From: Lactobacillus sp. ESL0677
GTDB taxonomy: Bacteria > Bacillota > Bacilli > Lactobacillales > Lactobacillaceae
Assembly: GCF_029392875.1 (NCBI RefSeq)
Contig: NZ_CP113946.1
Span: forward strand, 1,550,001-1,614,000
Direction of reading: 5' to 3'
DNA length: 64,000 nucleotides
Shown here: positions 1 to 8,566 of the stretch, piece by piece
Layout of the letters: every line of letters starts with the position of its first letter
How positions within the stretch are numbered: position 1 is the first letter of the stretch
Translations under genes and position numbers: made by a program
The notes under the pieces: model-generated
Database searches by the model: none
What the model was told of the DNA's origin: nothing
Seen by the model: only the letters and a program-made list of their open reading frames with translations

Positions 1-178
1 GCAAATAACTATCTACACCCATGGCGCCTTCAACATAATTGCCGTCGCCGCCTAATGTCCGGCCTTTTTCAATTATTAAAGTATCAAGATGGTTTTCACC
101 AGCACTGACTGCCGCAGCTAGGCCCGACAGGCCACCGCCGACAATCACTAAATCATAGTGTGCTTTCTTAGGAAACAT
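1..178 (-). CDS. FAD-dependent oxidoreductase, N-terminal part (runs off window)
   Basis: Partial gene: only the first 59 codons are present and the reading frame leaves the left edge of the window. The N-terminus has an FAD/NAD(P)-binding Rossmann signature, VIVGGGLSGLAAA, at about residues 11-23, followed by an acidic strand end (LIIEKG), as in FAD_binding_2-type flavoproteins. The ATG at 178 has an AGGAGG ribosome site 8 bases upstream. It follows the SDR gene by 11 bp, so it is probably the last known gene of the same operon. The substrate cannot be told from this fragment; a fumarate-reductase or protoporphyrinogen-oxidase-like role are alternatives. Confidence 0.75.
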   Translation of the reverse strand, partial: MFPKKAHYDLVIVGGGLSGLAAAVSAGENHLDTLIIEKGRTLGGDGNYVEGAMGVDSYL

Positions 179-189
179 TAATCTGCCTC

Positions 190-924
190 CTATTTCAAAC
201 CAACTGAAACACCACCATCACTCAGAATGGTTTGACCAGTCATAAAGGTTGCTTCACTAGCGACAAAGACATAGACTTTTGCGACTTCTGCTGCGGTTTC
301 GTAGCGTTTCATTGGGACAGTCGGCAAAATCTTCTCAAGGAAGCCACCATCGTTTAATGGTGTCTTGGTTAAACCAGGGGCAACACAGTTTACGCGAATA
401 TTGTTTTCTGCATAATCAATCGCTGCTGCTTGAGTCATCCCCATAATACCGTTCTTGGCAGCGTTATAAGCGCCCATGCCACCTGGATTGTAGATACTAC
501 CTAAAGCACCAGCGTTAACAATCGAACCATAACCTTGCTTTAAGAAAAGCTTGATTTCTTCACGCATACATAAGAATGTCCCACGCAAGTCAAGGTTGAT
601 GGTCTTATCAAAATCGTCATCGGTTAATTCAGCAAATGGCTTAAGCACACCACCACCGGCATTATTAACGGCATAATCCAGCTTGCCATAAGTGTCGATG
701 ATTTTATTTAAACTGTCTACAATACTGTCAGTTTTCATGACATTTAAAACCAAGCCAGTAATTTTACCATCATATTTTTGGTTCAACTCTTTTGCTGCGT
801 CGATAACGCTTAGGTTGTAGTCTGTTAATACAACATTTGCACCCTGAATCGCAAATTCTTCACTAATTGCATAACCAATTCCTTGAGCAGCACCTGTAAC
901 CATCGCAACTTTATCTTTTAACAT
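190..924 (-). CDS. SDR-family oxidoreductase
   Basis: A 244-aa classical short-chain dehydrogenase/reductase. Cofactor motif TGAAQGIG lies at residues 10-17, an Asp ends strand beta-2 (D35, which in this family favours NAD(H) over NADP(H)), and NNAG is at 87-90. The catalytic tetrad N110, S143, Y153 and K157 is complete, so an active alcohol/ketone oxidoreductase is expected. The family name is secure but the substrate is not. It sits between two flavoprotein genes on the same strand (10 and 11 bp gaps), which suggests that the three enzymes act on the same small molecule. Confidence 0.85.
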   Translation of the reverse strand: MLKDKVAMVTGAAQGIGYAISEEFAIQGANVVLTDYNLSVIDAAKELNQKYDGKITGLVLNVMKTDSIVDSLNKIIDTYGKLDYAVNNAGGGVLKPFAELTDDDFDKTINLDLRGTFLCMREEIKLFLKQGYGSIVNAGALGSIYNPGGMGAYNAAKNGIMGMTQAAAIDYAENNIRVNCVAPGLTKTPLNDGGFLEKILPTVPMKRYETAAEVAKVYVFVASEATFMTGQTILSDGGVSVGLK

Positions 925-934
925 TTTTCTTCTC

Positions 935-2410
935 CTAATTTAAACTCTTAATTGCTTCTTTAGCGGCAATCCAACCTGAAACAAAGGCAAAACCATTCGC
1001 AATTCCTTCATAACTTGGATAACCATCTGAATAAAGGCCATTAACATTATTACCAACAATATACAAATCCTTGATTGGTGAGCCATCTTCTCTAACCGGC
1101 TCGCAATTGCGATTGACATTCACGCCATCCAAAGTTCCCAAAATTGCACAATGTTCAATAATTGCGTAGAACGGACCATCATGAACACCAAAAAGCAGTT
1201 CGTCAGCTGGCTTTAAGAAAATATCGTCAGTTTTATTTTCAACCGCCTTGTTATATGAAGCTAGGCTGCGCTTCAAAGCCGCAACTGGCACATTTAACTT
1301 TTGTGCTAATTCTTCAAGCGTATCTGCCTTAACAACCTCACCGGTTTTAATAGCAGCATCAAAATCTTGTTGAATATTTGGCAGTGGGCCAACAGCAGTC
1401 CGTGGTTCTTCACCAACATCACAGAACTGTCTTTCAAATGTATCTTCTAACTCAACTTCATGATTCTTGAAGTAATCAAGTGTTGCTTGATCAAGAACAA
1501 CATAATACTTACCATGAACGTTGTGTGCCGCATTAGCCCACATTGCAAAATCATAAACAACATCTTCATTGACAAAGCGGTTAGCCGTTTGGTCTAACCA
1601 CAATAACGGCACGTTAGTTAGAGTCTCGACGCCGCTATCACGTTTCATTGGATTAATTTGCATACTTGGTGCACAACCATGAGCAAACAAGACTGGACTA
1701 TGACGCAAATCAGCACCCAGCTTTTGCGATAACCGAATACCAACACCGGTTGACTTGTGTTCGCCCAAGTTTAGTAACTCGTCAGTGTCTGAATAGCGCT
1801 CACGCATCATTTCGTCGCTGCCGCAATATCCACCATCGGCAAAAATAACTTTGCTAGCTTCAATTCTGATTTGCTTACCAGTGCTGTCTTTGGCAATGAC
1901 AGCCTTTAAGCCATTGTCATAGTCAAGGTCAACAGCTTCGGTTTCTGTTAACACAGAATTCCCCGCTGCTTCAAATTTGGCAGGTAATTTATCCCAATTA
2001 GCAATCTTTTTCTTAAAGTCATTGAACTTATGATAAACAAGTGGGTCATTTAAGTGAGCCTTTTGCTCACTTTGCTCAACAGTGACCGGCAAACCCATTT
2101 CGGTTAACCGTGCAATATTTTTACCAGATTCTTTTAAAAATCTGGCCAATAACTCACCATTAACAAAAAAGTGGTTATAGTCTGTCAAGCCTTGAAATGC
2201 TTCTTGATAGTTATACCTAACGCCTAACTTTTTCTGTTGTTCAGAATTAATTGCAAAGACACCGTGGGCACCAAACTTACCAGCACCTCCAACTTTATTT
2301 CCCTTTTCAATGAGAACAAACGGAATATTTTGTTGAAATAGTTCAAAGCTTGCAGAAATCCCGGATGAGCCCGAACCTACAACCACTACTTTTGTTGAAA
2401 TAGTTTCCAT
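935..2410 (-). CDS. FAD-binding flavoprotein, fumarate/urocanate reductase-like
   Basis: A 491-aa protein of the FAD_binding_2 family (fumarate reductase flavoprotein, urocanate reductase, 3-ketosteroid dehydrogenase relatives). The dinucleotide-binding motif GSGSSG is at residues 12-17. A second FAD-contact segment near the C-terminus reads GLYSDGYPSYEG, as in soluble fumarate reductases. No signal peptide, haem-binding CXXCH or FMN-binding domain is visible, so it is probably cytosolic and takes electrons from a soluble donor. The ATG at 2410 has an AAAGGTGG ribosome site. A cre-like site and a long inverted repeat lie just upstream. The natural electron acceptor is unknown. Confidence 0.8.
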   Translation of the reverse strand: METISTKVVVVGSGSSGISASFELFQQNIPFVLIEKGNKVGGAGKFGAHGVFAINSEQQKKLGVRYNYQEAFQGLTDYNHFFVNGELLARFLKESGKNIARLTEMGLPVTVEQSEQKAHLNDPLVYHKFNDFKKKIANWDKLPAKFEAAGNSVLTETEAVDLDYDNGLKAVIAKDSTGKQIRIEASKVIFADGGYCGSDEMMRERYSDTDELLNLGEHKSTGVGIRLSQKLGADLRHSPVLFAHGCAPSMQINPMKRDSGVETLTNVPLLWLDQTANRFVNEDVVYDFAMWANAAHNVHGKYYVVLDQATLDYFKNHEVELEDTFERQFCDVGEEPRTAVGPLPNIQQDFDAAIKTGEVVKADTLEELAQKLNVPVAALKRSLASYNKAVENKTDDIFLKPADELLFGVHDGPFYAIIEHCAILGTLDGVNVNRNCEPVREDGSPIKDLYIVGNNVNGLYSDGYPSYEGIANGFAFVSGWIAAKEAIKSLN

Positions 2411-2425
2411 TCAAATTCCACCTTT

Positions 2426-2469
2426 CTTGTGACTTTTATTACAATAAAAATTGTAAAACCAATCACAAG
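2426..2469. repeat. Inverted repeat in the flavoprotein promoter region
   Basis: The arms CTTGTGA (2426-2432) and TCACAAG (2463-2469) are perfectly complementary. Between them lies a second imperfect inverted repeat built from ATTGTAA/TTGTAAA-like sequence. The element lies between the LysR gene end and the flavoprotein start, where an operator is expected; it could equally be a weak RNA hairpin. Confidence 0.4.
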
Positions 2470-2481
2470 AAAACGCTAACA
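2468..2481 (-). promoter_or_regulatory. Candidate cre (CcpA) site before the flavoprotein operon
   Basis: Minus-strand TGTTAGCGTTTTCT matches the cre consensus TGWAANCGNTNWCA at 12 of 14 positions. It lies about 60 bp upstream of the flavoprotein start codon and just after the LysR stop codon, so it would act on the redox genes rather than on LysR. One or two such matches can arise by chance. Confidence 0.4.
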
Positions 2482-2492
2482 CATAAAAGTTG

Positions 2493-3371
2493 CTACCGAT
2501 AACTTAAAGTTATTGCCTTGGCGATTAATTTAGAGAATTCCTTTTGTTTACTAGTACTGAATGCCACAACAATTTCAAATTTACCTTTCAAATGTTCAGG
2601 TGATATTCTGTAAATATTTTCACAATAATCGACAGATTGAAAGGTACTAGGCACCATTGTCATGCCACCTTTATAATTAACATTTAAATACGCCGCAGAA
2701 AAATCATTTACCGCCGCTACTTCCTTGTAACCCCAACCATCTTGTGCATATGTCTCAAGCATTGCTGTTTGAATATTTAAAATCCCAGTTGAGCGCCAAT
2801 CCTGCATATAGATTGTCGAATTTTGTGCCAATTTCTTTAGGTTCTGACCATATTTTTGGACAGCCTTAGAATTAAATACTAAGTCAAAGTCAACTTTCTC
2901 TAGCGGCAAAGTTACCACCTTACTGTTACCCGCAAACTCAAGCTGAAAGCCAATTAGTAGGTCATAATTATTTTTAAGCAGCCGACTGATACTGGTGTTG
3001 AATGCTTCCTCATCAAAGCTAACGACGTACTTTTTAGGCAAACAACTAGCAAGCCTAGCAGCATTATCCTCTAATCCTTGCAAAAAATGAATGCGCAATA
3101 ATTTTTCAGGATGCTTATCCGGATTGTGCCAGATTTCGCTATAAGAATTAATAATTTCGACAGCTCGCTCATAGAAAAGTTCTCCAGTTGGCGTTAAAGA
3201 AAATTCGCCGGCTGTCCGATTAAGTAACTTGTGTCCTAACTCGTTCTCCAATTTTTTAATTGCTGAACTGACAGCAGTTTCGGAAACATAATTTCTTTTC
3301 GCAGCAGAAATAAAGCCATGTGTTTGAACAACATCTACAAAATACTTGACTGGCATTAAATTATAATTCAT
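2493..3371 (-). CDS. LysR-family transcriptional regulator
   Basis: A 292-aa LysR-type regulator with the winged helix-turn-helix at the N-terminus (about residues 6-65, including FISAAKRNYVSETAVSSAIKKLE) and a substrate-binding-like C-terminal domain. I place the start at the ATG at 3371, preceded by GGGAAG; an in-frame ATG at 3425 has no ribosome site and would add an unconserved 18-aa leader. Unlike many LysR genes it is not divergent from its probable target; it lies directly upstream of the flavoprotein/SDR genes on the same strand, so it is the likely regulator of that cluster. The inducer is unknown. Confidence 0.85.
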   Translation of the reverse strand: MNYNLMPVKYFVDVVQTHGFISAAKRNYVSETAVSSAIKKLENELGHKLLNRTAGEFSLTPTGELFYERAVEIINSYSEIWHNPDKHPEKLLRIHFLQGLEDNAARLASCLPKKYVVSFDEEAFNTSISRLLKNNYDLLIGFQLEFAGNSKVVTLPLEKVDFDLVFNSKAVQKYGQNLKKLAQNSTIYMQDWRSTGILNIQTAMLETYAQDGWGYKEVAAVNDFSAAYLNVNYKGGMTMVPSTFQSVDYCENIYRISPEHLKGKFEIVVAFSTSKQKEFSKLIAKAITLSYR

Positions 3372-3655
3372 TGTTCTTCCCTTTTTGTTTAACCAATATA
3401 TTATCCTTTTCACATAAGATAACATAAATTTACAGCATTAATTCAATTATCTTGTAAGAAAATATTGTTGAATTTACTGTAAGTATTGCGTGCTTTTAGC
3501 AAAATTACTTTTAAATTTAATTAATTGAGTAACAACTATGGCTTTTTTTGCTTAATATTCACATGATTAAAATTAGTTGTTGCATAAGCTAATAGACGTT
3601 AGCGCTGTTATAGGCTAAAATATTAGTTATACCAATTAACAAGGAGGAATATTTT
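3372..3655. other. Divergent intergenic region between LysR and pepC
   Basis: 284 bp of AT-rich DNA between two divergent genes. On the plus strand a TAAAAT -10-like box (3616-3621) and a strong AAGGAGG ribosome site (3641-3647) serve the peptidase gene; no clear -35 box was found. No further gene is seen. Confidence 0.5.
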
Positions 3656-5002
3656 ATGACAAAAGAAATCACAAACGATGCTATTAGCAAATACACCCAA
3701 GATCTTGCTAAACATGCTGGTATTAACATTGCCAGTCATGCTGCCCAAGAAAATGGTATTTACAAGGCTAGTCAAAATACGCAAACCAAAATCGACTTAG
3801 ACCCAACTTTTTCAGTTGAAATTGATACAGGTAAGCCAGCTGACCAAAAGCAATCAGGCCGCTGCTGGATGTTCTCAGCTTTGAACACGATGCGTCACCC
3901 ACTGCAAAAAGAATACAAGGTTAAGGACTTTGAATTATCCCAAAACTTTACTAACTTCTGGGATAAATTTGAAAAATCTAACTGGTTCTTCGAAAACGTT
4001 ATTGCCACAGCCGACAAGCCATTAGGCGATCGTAAAGTTACCTTTTTATTTGCTACCCCACAACAAGACGGTGGTCAATGGGATATGCTTTGCGGCTTAA
4101 TCCAAAAATACGGGATTGTGCCAAAGACGGTTTATCCAGAAACAGCTAACGCCACAAATTCAAGTGCCTTAAACGACACCTTGAACACCTTACTACGTAA
4201 GGATGGCTTAGAATTACGCGACTTAGTCAACGATGGCAAGTCCGAAGATGAAATCCAAGCACGTAAGACAGAAATGTTAAATGACGTTTTCCGGATTTTG
4301 GCTATTTCACTTGGTGTGCCACCTACCAAATTTGACTTTGAATACAAGGACGATGATGGTAATTACCACAGAGAAGCTGGAATTACACCAAAGGAATTCT
4401 TCGATAAATATGTCGGCATGAACCTTGAGGATCACGTTTCAACTATCAACTCACCAACAAGCGACAAGCCTTATCACAAAGTCTTTTCAGTTGAATACCT
4501 TGGCAATGTTGTTGGCGGGCGGCAAGTTCGTCACCTAAACTTGAAGATTGACGAAATGAAAGAATTAATTATCAAGCAATTGCAGGCTGGCGAAGTTGTC
4601 TGGTTCGGCTCCAATGTTGGTAAGGATTCCGATCGCCAACTCGGCTTGCTTGATACCAACATTTACAAGCGTGACGAATTATTTGACGTTGACTTCTCAA
4701 TGTCCAAGGCCGACATGCTTGACTCTGGTGAAAGCATGATGGATCACGCCATGGTAATTACTGGTGTTGACCTAGTAGACGACAAGCCAACTAAATGGAA
4801 GATTGAAAACTCATGGGGTACCAAACCTGGATTCAAGGGTTACTTCGTCATGAGCGATTCTTGGTTTGATTCATTTGTTTATCAAGCTGTTATCAACAAG
4901 AAGTTCCTGCCCGATGACCTGAAGAAGGCCTTTGATGAAGGCAGCAAGGATCCAATTCAACTATTGCCTTGGGACCCAATGGGTGCTTTAGCTTTTAAAT
5001 AA
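3656..5002 (+). CDS. pepC: Cysteine aminopeptidase, PepC/bleomycin hydrolase family
   Basis: A 448-aa C1B peptidase that removes N-terminal residues from peptides in the cytosol as part of casein/peptide use. The papain-type active site is intact: oxyanion Q64, nucleophile C70 in SGRCWMFS, H364 in MDHAMV and N385 in ENSWG. Length and the C-terminal end agree with the hexameric PepC/PepG/PepE group. Lactobacilli carry several paralogues that differ in exo- versus endopeptidase activity, so the exact member (PepC, PepG or PepE) is not settled here. It is monocistronic, with a strong ribosome site and a terminator at 5015-5045. Confidence 0.9.
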   Translation: MTKEITNDAISKYTQDLAKHAGINIASHAAQENGIYKASQNTQTKIDLDPTFSVEIDTGKPADQKQSGRCWMFSALNTMRHPLQKEYKVKDFELSQNFTNFWDKFEKSNWFFENVIATADKPLGDRKVTFLFATPQQDGGQWDMLCGLIQKYGIVPKTVYPETANATNSSALNDTLNTLLRKDGLELRDLVNDGKSEDEIQARKTEMLNDVFRILAISLGVPPTKFDFEYKDDDGNYHREAGITPKEFFDKYVGMNLEDHVSTINSPTSDKPYHKVFSVEYLGNVVGGRQVRHLNLKIDEMKELIIKQLQAGEVVWFGSNVGKDSDRQLGLLDTNIYKRDELFDVDFSMSKADMLDSGESMMDHAMVITGVDLVDDKPTKWKIENSWGTKPGFKGYFVMSDSWFDSFVYQAVINKKFLPDDLKKAFDEGSKDPIQLLPWDPMGALAFK

Positions 5003-5014
5003 AGAATTGTAAAC

Positions 5015-5045
5015 AAAAAGCGCTACATTAAGTAACGCTTTTTTT
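5015..5045 (+). terminator. Rho-independent terminator of pepC
   Basis: Stem AAAAAGCG...CGCTTTTT with an inner TAC/GTA pairing, followed by a T-run. It is nearly symmetric, so it may also stop transcription of the converging permease gene. Confidence 0.8.
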
Positions 5046-5057
5046 GCTGCAGTAAAA

Positions 5058-5951
5058 CTATCTTGATAATAATGCCAAGCCAAAAATACAAATAATTAGT
5101 AAAACATCGGCAACATGAATTTTTTCTTTTAAGGCAAAACTACCAAAAATAACACTGTATAAGTTAGTCATATTGAGAAAGACCCATGCAATTCCCGAAT
5201 TCGGCGATGACGTTGCTAACGTATATGTCACCTGTGCCAGCAATGTCAAAATTGCCCGCGCTGCATAAATCCAGAAAACCTGTTTAGTAAGTTTTCCTGG
5301 CTTAAATTTAAGGCTATGATTTTTTACCCAAAAAGTGATAATTGTGATTATGCACCGAATGTAAATCGTCGCAATCGTAAAATAAATTAAATCAATTGGC
5401 TTTACCACGCCTTTAGTCAGAAGCGGTGAAAGAGCCGCCTGCACAATCAATAACGGGCCAATAACCATAAATGTTGTCAGCAAAGTCTTAACGCTTAATT
5501 CACTATGGCGTTGTTTAAAAATAATGTAACAAACCACAATTATTGTTGAGACAATTGAAATCAAATAAGCCGACTGACTAAAGTAGCCCATCGTCAAAAA
5601 GATTGCCACTGGAATAAACAGGTCGGTCATTTTACTCAAAACAATTGACTGCATAATCGTGACCTTTTTGAACACATAACTATAGCCGTAGGCAACTAAT
5701 TGCGCAAGCAAGCCATAAATACCAATGTGCCACAAATATTCACCCGTTAATGTTGGCGCCGAAAACCGATTTAGCATCCCCATTAATAGCACGGTTACGA
5801 GCGCCGTACTGCACAGATTATTCAAAAAGTTAACATTAATTGAACTTTGCTTGCGATATCCCATTTGGTAGCGGTCAATTACCGAAATAATGCCGCGTGA
5901 AAACGACGACACACAAGCAAAAATAATTAACAAAAAATTACTAATAGCCAC
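5058..5951 (-). CDS. DMT-superfamily (EamA-like) permease
   Basis: A 297-aa integral membrane protein with roughly ten hydrophobic segments, arranged as two similar halves of about five, as in EamA/DMT metabolite exporters. Short basic loops separate the halves (around 'KQRHSE' and 'KNHSLKFKPGK'). No substrate-specific motif was recognised. It stands alone between two similar hairpin terminators, convergent with pepC. Family assignment rests on topology and length only. Confidence 0.65.
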   Translation of the reverse strand: MAISNFLLIIFACVSSFSRGIISVIDRYQMGYRKQSSINVNFLNNLCSTALVTVLLMGMLNRFSAPTLTGEYLWHIGIYGLLAQLVAYGYSYVFKKVTIMQSIVLSKMTDLFIPVAIFLTMGYFSQSAYLISIVSTIIVVCYIIFKQRHSELSVKTLLTTFMVIGPLLIVQAALSPLLTKGVVKPIDLIYFTIATIYIRCIITIITFWVKNHSLKFKPGKLTKQVFWIYAARAILTLLAQVTYTLATSSPNSGIAWVFLNMTNLYSVIFGSFALKEKIHVADVLLIICIFGLALLSR

Positions 5952-6161
5952 TAGTCTACCTCCAAAATTGAAGAATTTTCATTCTTCCACTTACTTTTTA
6001 CCGATTCTGCTCCGTTAAAATGTTAATCATCACGCAAGATTTGCGGCCAAAGCAGTTTAAAGACTAAAGTGGTGTAATAATAGTACCAGCATCATATACT
6101 AAAATTACTTAAGTATGCTATCATATCAAAAATCAGTTACTATTTTCAAGTTAATATTTAA

Positions 6162-6188
6162 AAAAGCGCTACTTTTGCAGTAACGCTT
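6162..6188 (-). terminator. Terminator after the S51 peptidase gene
   Basis: On the minus strand the stem AAAGCG-T-TAC / GTA-G-CGCTTT is followed by TTTTTT, directly after the peptidase stop codon. Confidence 0.75.
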
Positions 6189-6191
6189 TGT

Positions 6192-6812
6192 TTATTTTTC
6201 GGTAATTGTGACAACATCATCATTAACCATCACTACCCCGTGATTACTAATCGTCTTTAAAGGCAATCGAGAAGAATATTTGGCAAAAACTCGTTGCGAC
6301 TTCCGTTTAAATGGAAAGCTTAAATAATGCGGCAAAGCATAAAAATCAACTAGGTTTAATGCGTGAAAATCATGTAAATTCGGGGCCTTTTTGGTGCTGT
6401 CCATCAAACTAATGTATTCAATATCAGGCGCCGTGATTGCGGCTCCGGCTGATTCGCCAAGATATAGTTTACCGGCATTAACCTCGCGAATAATCAAGCG
6501 GTCAGCACCCGTTCGCTTCAATTCCTGCAATAAATAAAAAGTATTGCCACCAGAAATATAAATTACATCGGCAGCTTGCAGGCCGGCTGCAATTTCAGTA
6601 GCAGAAGCAACCGCTACATCCAAAACGTTAACCTGCATGCCCAAATAGTTTGCCAGTAATTTACTTTCTGTCCGCACCATCGCATGATGGCCTCTTTCAA
6701 CATTACTAGCCGTTGGAATATACGCCACGCTTTTACCGTGCAAATCACCCGCAAATTCGGGCAATAAATCACGGACATTATTTAACATTGATGCTAAAAA
6801 CAATTTTGCCAT
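6192..6812 (-). CDS. Peptidase S51 (aspartyl dipeptidase E-like) family protein
   Basis: A 206-aa protein of the class-I amidotransferase-like fold. The nucleophile elbow GESAGA places the catalytic serine at S121; the preceding YISGGNTFYLL (about 85-95) is the family's conserved GGN loop, and D137/D138 and H162 are candidates for the rest of the triad. Members cleave Asp-X dipeptides or related isoaspartyl bonds in the cytosol. The gene lies 22 bp after the ABC transporter gene on the same strand and is followed by a terminator, so the two are probably one transcript. True substrate unknown. Confidence 0.8.
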   Translation of the reverse strand: MAKLFLASMLNNVRDLLPEFAGDLHGKSVAYIPTASNVERGHHAMVRTESKLLANYLGMQVNVLDVAVASATEIAAGLQAADVIYISGGNTFYLLQELKRTGADRLIIREVNAGKLYLGESAGAAITAPDIEYISLMDSTKKAPNLHDFHALNLVDFYALPHYLSFPFKRKSQRVFAKYSSRLPLKTISNHGVVMVNDDVVTITEK

Positions 6813-6834
6813 TATTTTCTACTCCCCCAAGATT

Positions 6835-8403
6835 TTATTGGTAATCATTAAAGTCGATTACCTGATCATATTGCTTTAATTCATTTGCTTCATAATGATG
6901 GATCACCTCGATAAAAGTCAAGTCCGAATTAAGCAAATAGTGGTGAATTTTATTCGCAGTTGCCCGATCAAGCGAAGCATTAATTTCATCTAACAACAGA
7001 ATTGGCCGTTTAGCTAAAATCGCCCGTGCTAGCTCAATTCGCGCTAACTGACCGCCCGACAACTGGTCGGCATTCTCACCTAATTGGTAATCGAAACCTT
7101 TTTCTTGAACTATTTCATCTAACTGCAACATTGAGCAAACCGCCTTAACTTTGGCTGCAGGAATTTTAGCTCCTAAAGTCAGATTAAACCACAAATTATC
7201 CGCAAAAATCACTGGCGTTTGGCTGGCATAAGCAAATAAATCCGTGAGCTGTTCAATTGTGTAATTTTGACCATCAACCGAAATTTTAGCAGCTTGGCCA
7301 AACTTGCCAGACAATAGAAACTGGAACAAGGTTGACTTACCACTACCCGATGGCCCAATGACTGCTATCTTTTGACCCTTTTTAACTTCTAAATTAATGC
7401 CATGAGCTAATTGCTGCTTTCTAGCTAAATCAATTTGCGAAAAAGCAACTATCTGCTTGAAGTCAGTTACCTTGGCAGTCTCACTCTGTTCGCCAAAAGC
7501 CAAATATTGTTTAATCTTAGCCACAATATTTTTAGTCGTTGAAAAGTGATTACGTTCTTGCATAATCGTTAAAATTGGGTTCACAAATGAGTTTGACAGC
7601 TGAACAACCGCAAACAATGCTCCTAGTGTTGTCTGTCCCTTAACAATTAGGTAGATTCCGACCAAAATTGGCAATAAAAATGTGCCAATTTCGGCAACAA
7701 GATTAACTAAAGCCTGTGAATTGTCATTTAACAAATTCATCCGTGCTAAAGCTTTTTCCAACTGATTAACGACTTGCTGGTTTTTAACGACACCACTTTG
7801 CTGGCGGCGATATAACCGCAAGGAGTCGGCTCCCGCCAAGAAGTTCTTAGTCTGGTTAACGTACTGTTCATTAGCATCAGTCCAAGAGTCTGATGCTTTT
7901 TGCAATGGCTTTTGGAAGAAACCGACAACAAACATTGGCACAGCAGACCCGACAAAGAACAAAATGGTGAGCAGCCAATTAATATAAAACGCGTAGCTTA
8001 AGGATAAAACCAGCATGCAGGAGCTCATCGTGATGTTAATTTCAGCACCGAACCGGTTAGTTTCAAGCAGCTTAAAGTCGCTTGTCAAAAAGCTCAATCC
8101 TGCTGAGTTTTCTGCTCTTTCTTCGTGCAGCATCCCATTAAAAATCTTAGTTCTTAACGTACTATTCGTTTGCCTAATTGCGTCATTTTTCAAATAATTG
8201 TAACCAAGTTTAGCACAAAAGACGATAAGAAAAAGAAGGCAAATCGTTATCAAAAATCGCGGCAATTTTTGCAACTGACCTGTTGTACCAATATTAACCA
8301 ATGTTCCTGTCATATACGCCATCACGATATTTTCCGTGCTGGCAACAATCCCTAAAATGCACATTAAGACGAGCTTCGACTTAGAGTAGTATTTTATAAT
8401 CAT
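6835..8403 (-). CDS. ABC transporter, fused permease and ATPase (exporter type)
   Basis: A 522-aa half-transporter: about five to six transmembrane helices in residues 1-290, then a nucleotide-binding domain with Walker A GPSGSGKST, signature LSGGQ and Walker B ILLLDE followed by an Ala-Ser-Leu-Asp D-loop. It must dimerise to work and no partner is encoded nearby, so a homodimer is likely. There is no N-terminal C39 peptidase domain, so it is not a classical bacteriocin-processing transporter. The ATG at 8403 has a GAAGGAGA ribosome site. Two 9-bp direct repeats lie about 90-115 bp upstream, suggesting control by a response regulator. Substrate unknown; peptide or drug efflux are possibilities. 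Confidence 0.85.
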   Translation of the reverse strand: MIIKYYSKSKLVLMCILGIVASTENIVMAYMTGTLVNIGTTGQLQKLPRFLITICLLFLIVFCAKLGYNYLKNDAIRQTNSTLRTKIFNGMLHEERAENSAGLSFLTSDFKLLETNRFGAEINITMSSCMLVLSLSYAFYINWLLTILFFVGSAVPMFVVGFFQKPLQKASDSWTDANEQYVNQTKNFLAGADSLRLYRRQQSGVVKNQQVVNQLEKALARMNLLNDNSQALVNLVAEIGTFLLPILVGIYLIVKGQTTLGALFAVVQLSNSFVNPILTIMQERNHFSTTKNIVAKIKQYLAFGEQSETAKVTDFKQIVAFSQIDLARKQQLAHGINLEVKKGQKIAVIGPSGSGKSTLFQFLLSGKFGQAAKISVDGQNYTIEQLTDLFAYASQTPVIFADNLWFNLTLGAKIPAAKVKAVCSMLQLDEIVQEKGFDYQLGENADQLSGGQLARIELARAILAKRPILLLDEINASLDRATANKIHHYLLNSDLTFIEVIHHYEANELKQYDQVIDFNDYQ

Positions 8404-8489
8404 GAGTTCTCCTTCAAATAATTAAACTCAAATAAATCTATTTAAGTTAATTAAAATCTTTTTCTCAGTTAAGACAATAGTTTCTGTCC

Positions 8490-8519
8490 AAGTGGTCGCT
8501 CACCATGACTAAGTGGTCG
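8490..8519 (-). promoter_or_regulatory. Two 9-bp direct repeats with 21-bp period (response-regulator-type operator)
   Basis: AAGTGGTCG occurs at 8490-8498 and 8511-8519, separated by exactly 12 bp; 11 of 13 positions match when one flanking stretch is added. Two identical nonamers two helical turns apart is the layout of LytTR/ComE-type response regulator sites in bacteriocin quorum-sensing regulons of lactobacilli. The element lies between the galT terminator and the ABC exporter gene. Confidence 0.55.
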
Positions 8520-8531
8520 TTTTTGCGTATT

Positions 8532-8559
8532 AAAAAAACGTTGAATTTCTTCAACGTTT
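8532..8559 (-). terminator. Terminator of galK-galT
   Basis: Minus-strand stem AAACGTTGAA / TTCAACGTTT with a 4-nt loop and a T-run, just after the galT stop codon. Confidence 0.85.
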
Positions 8560-8566
8560 ATTTACT

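Noticed and set aside
8404-8489. Bacteriocin precursor gene near the direct repeats
   Set aside because: No short frame with a double-glycine leader was found between the repeats and the ABC transporter.
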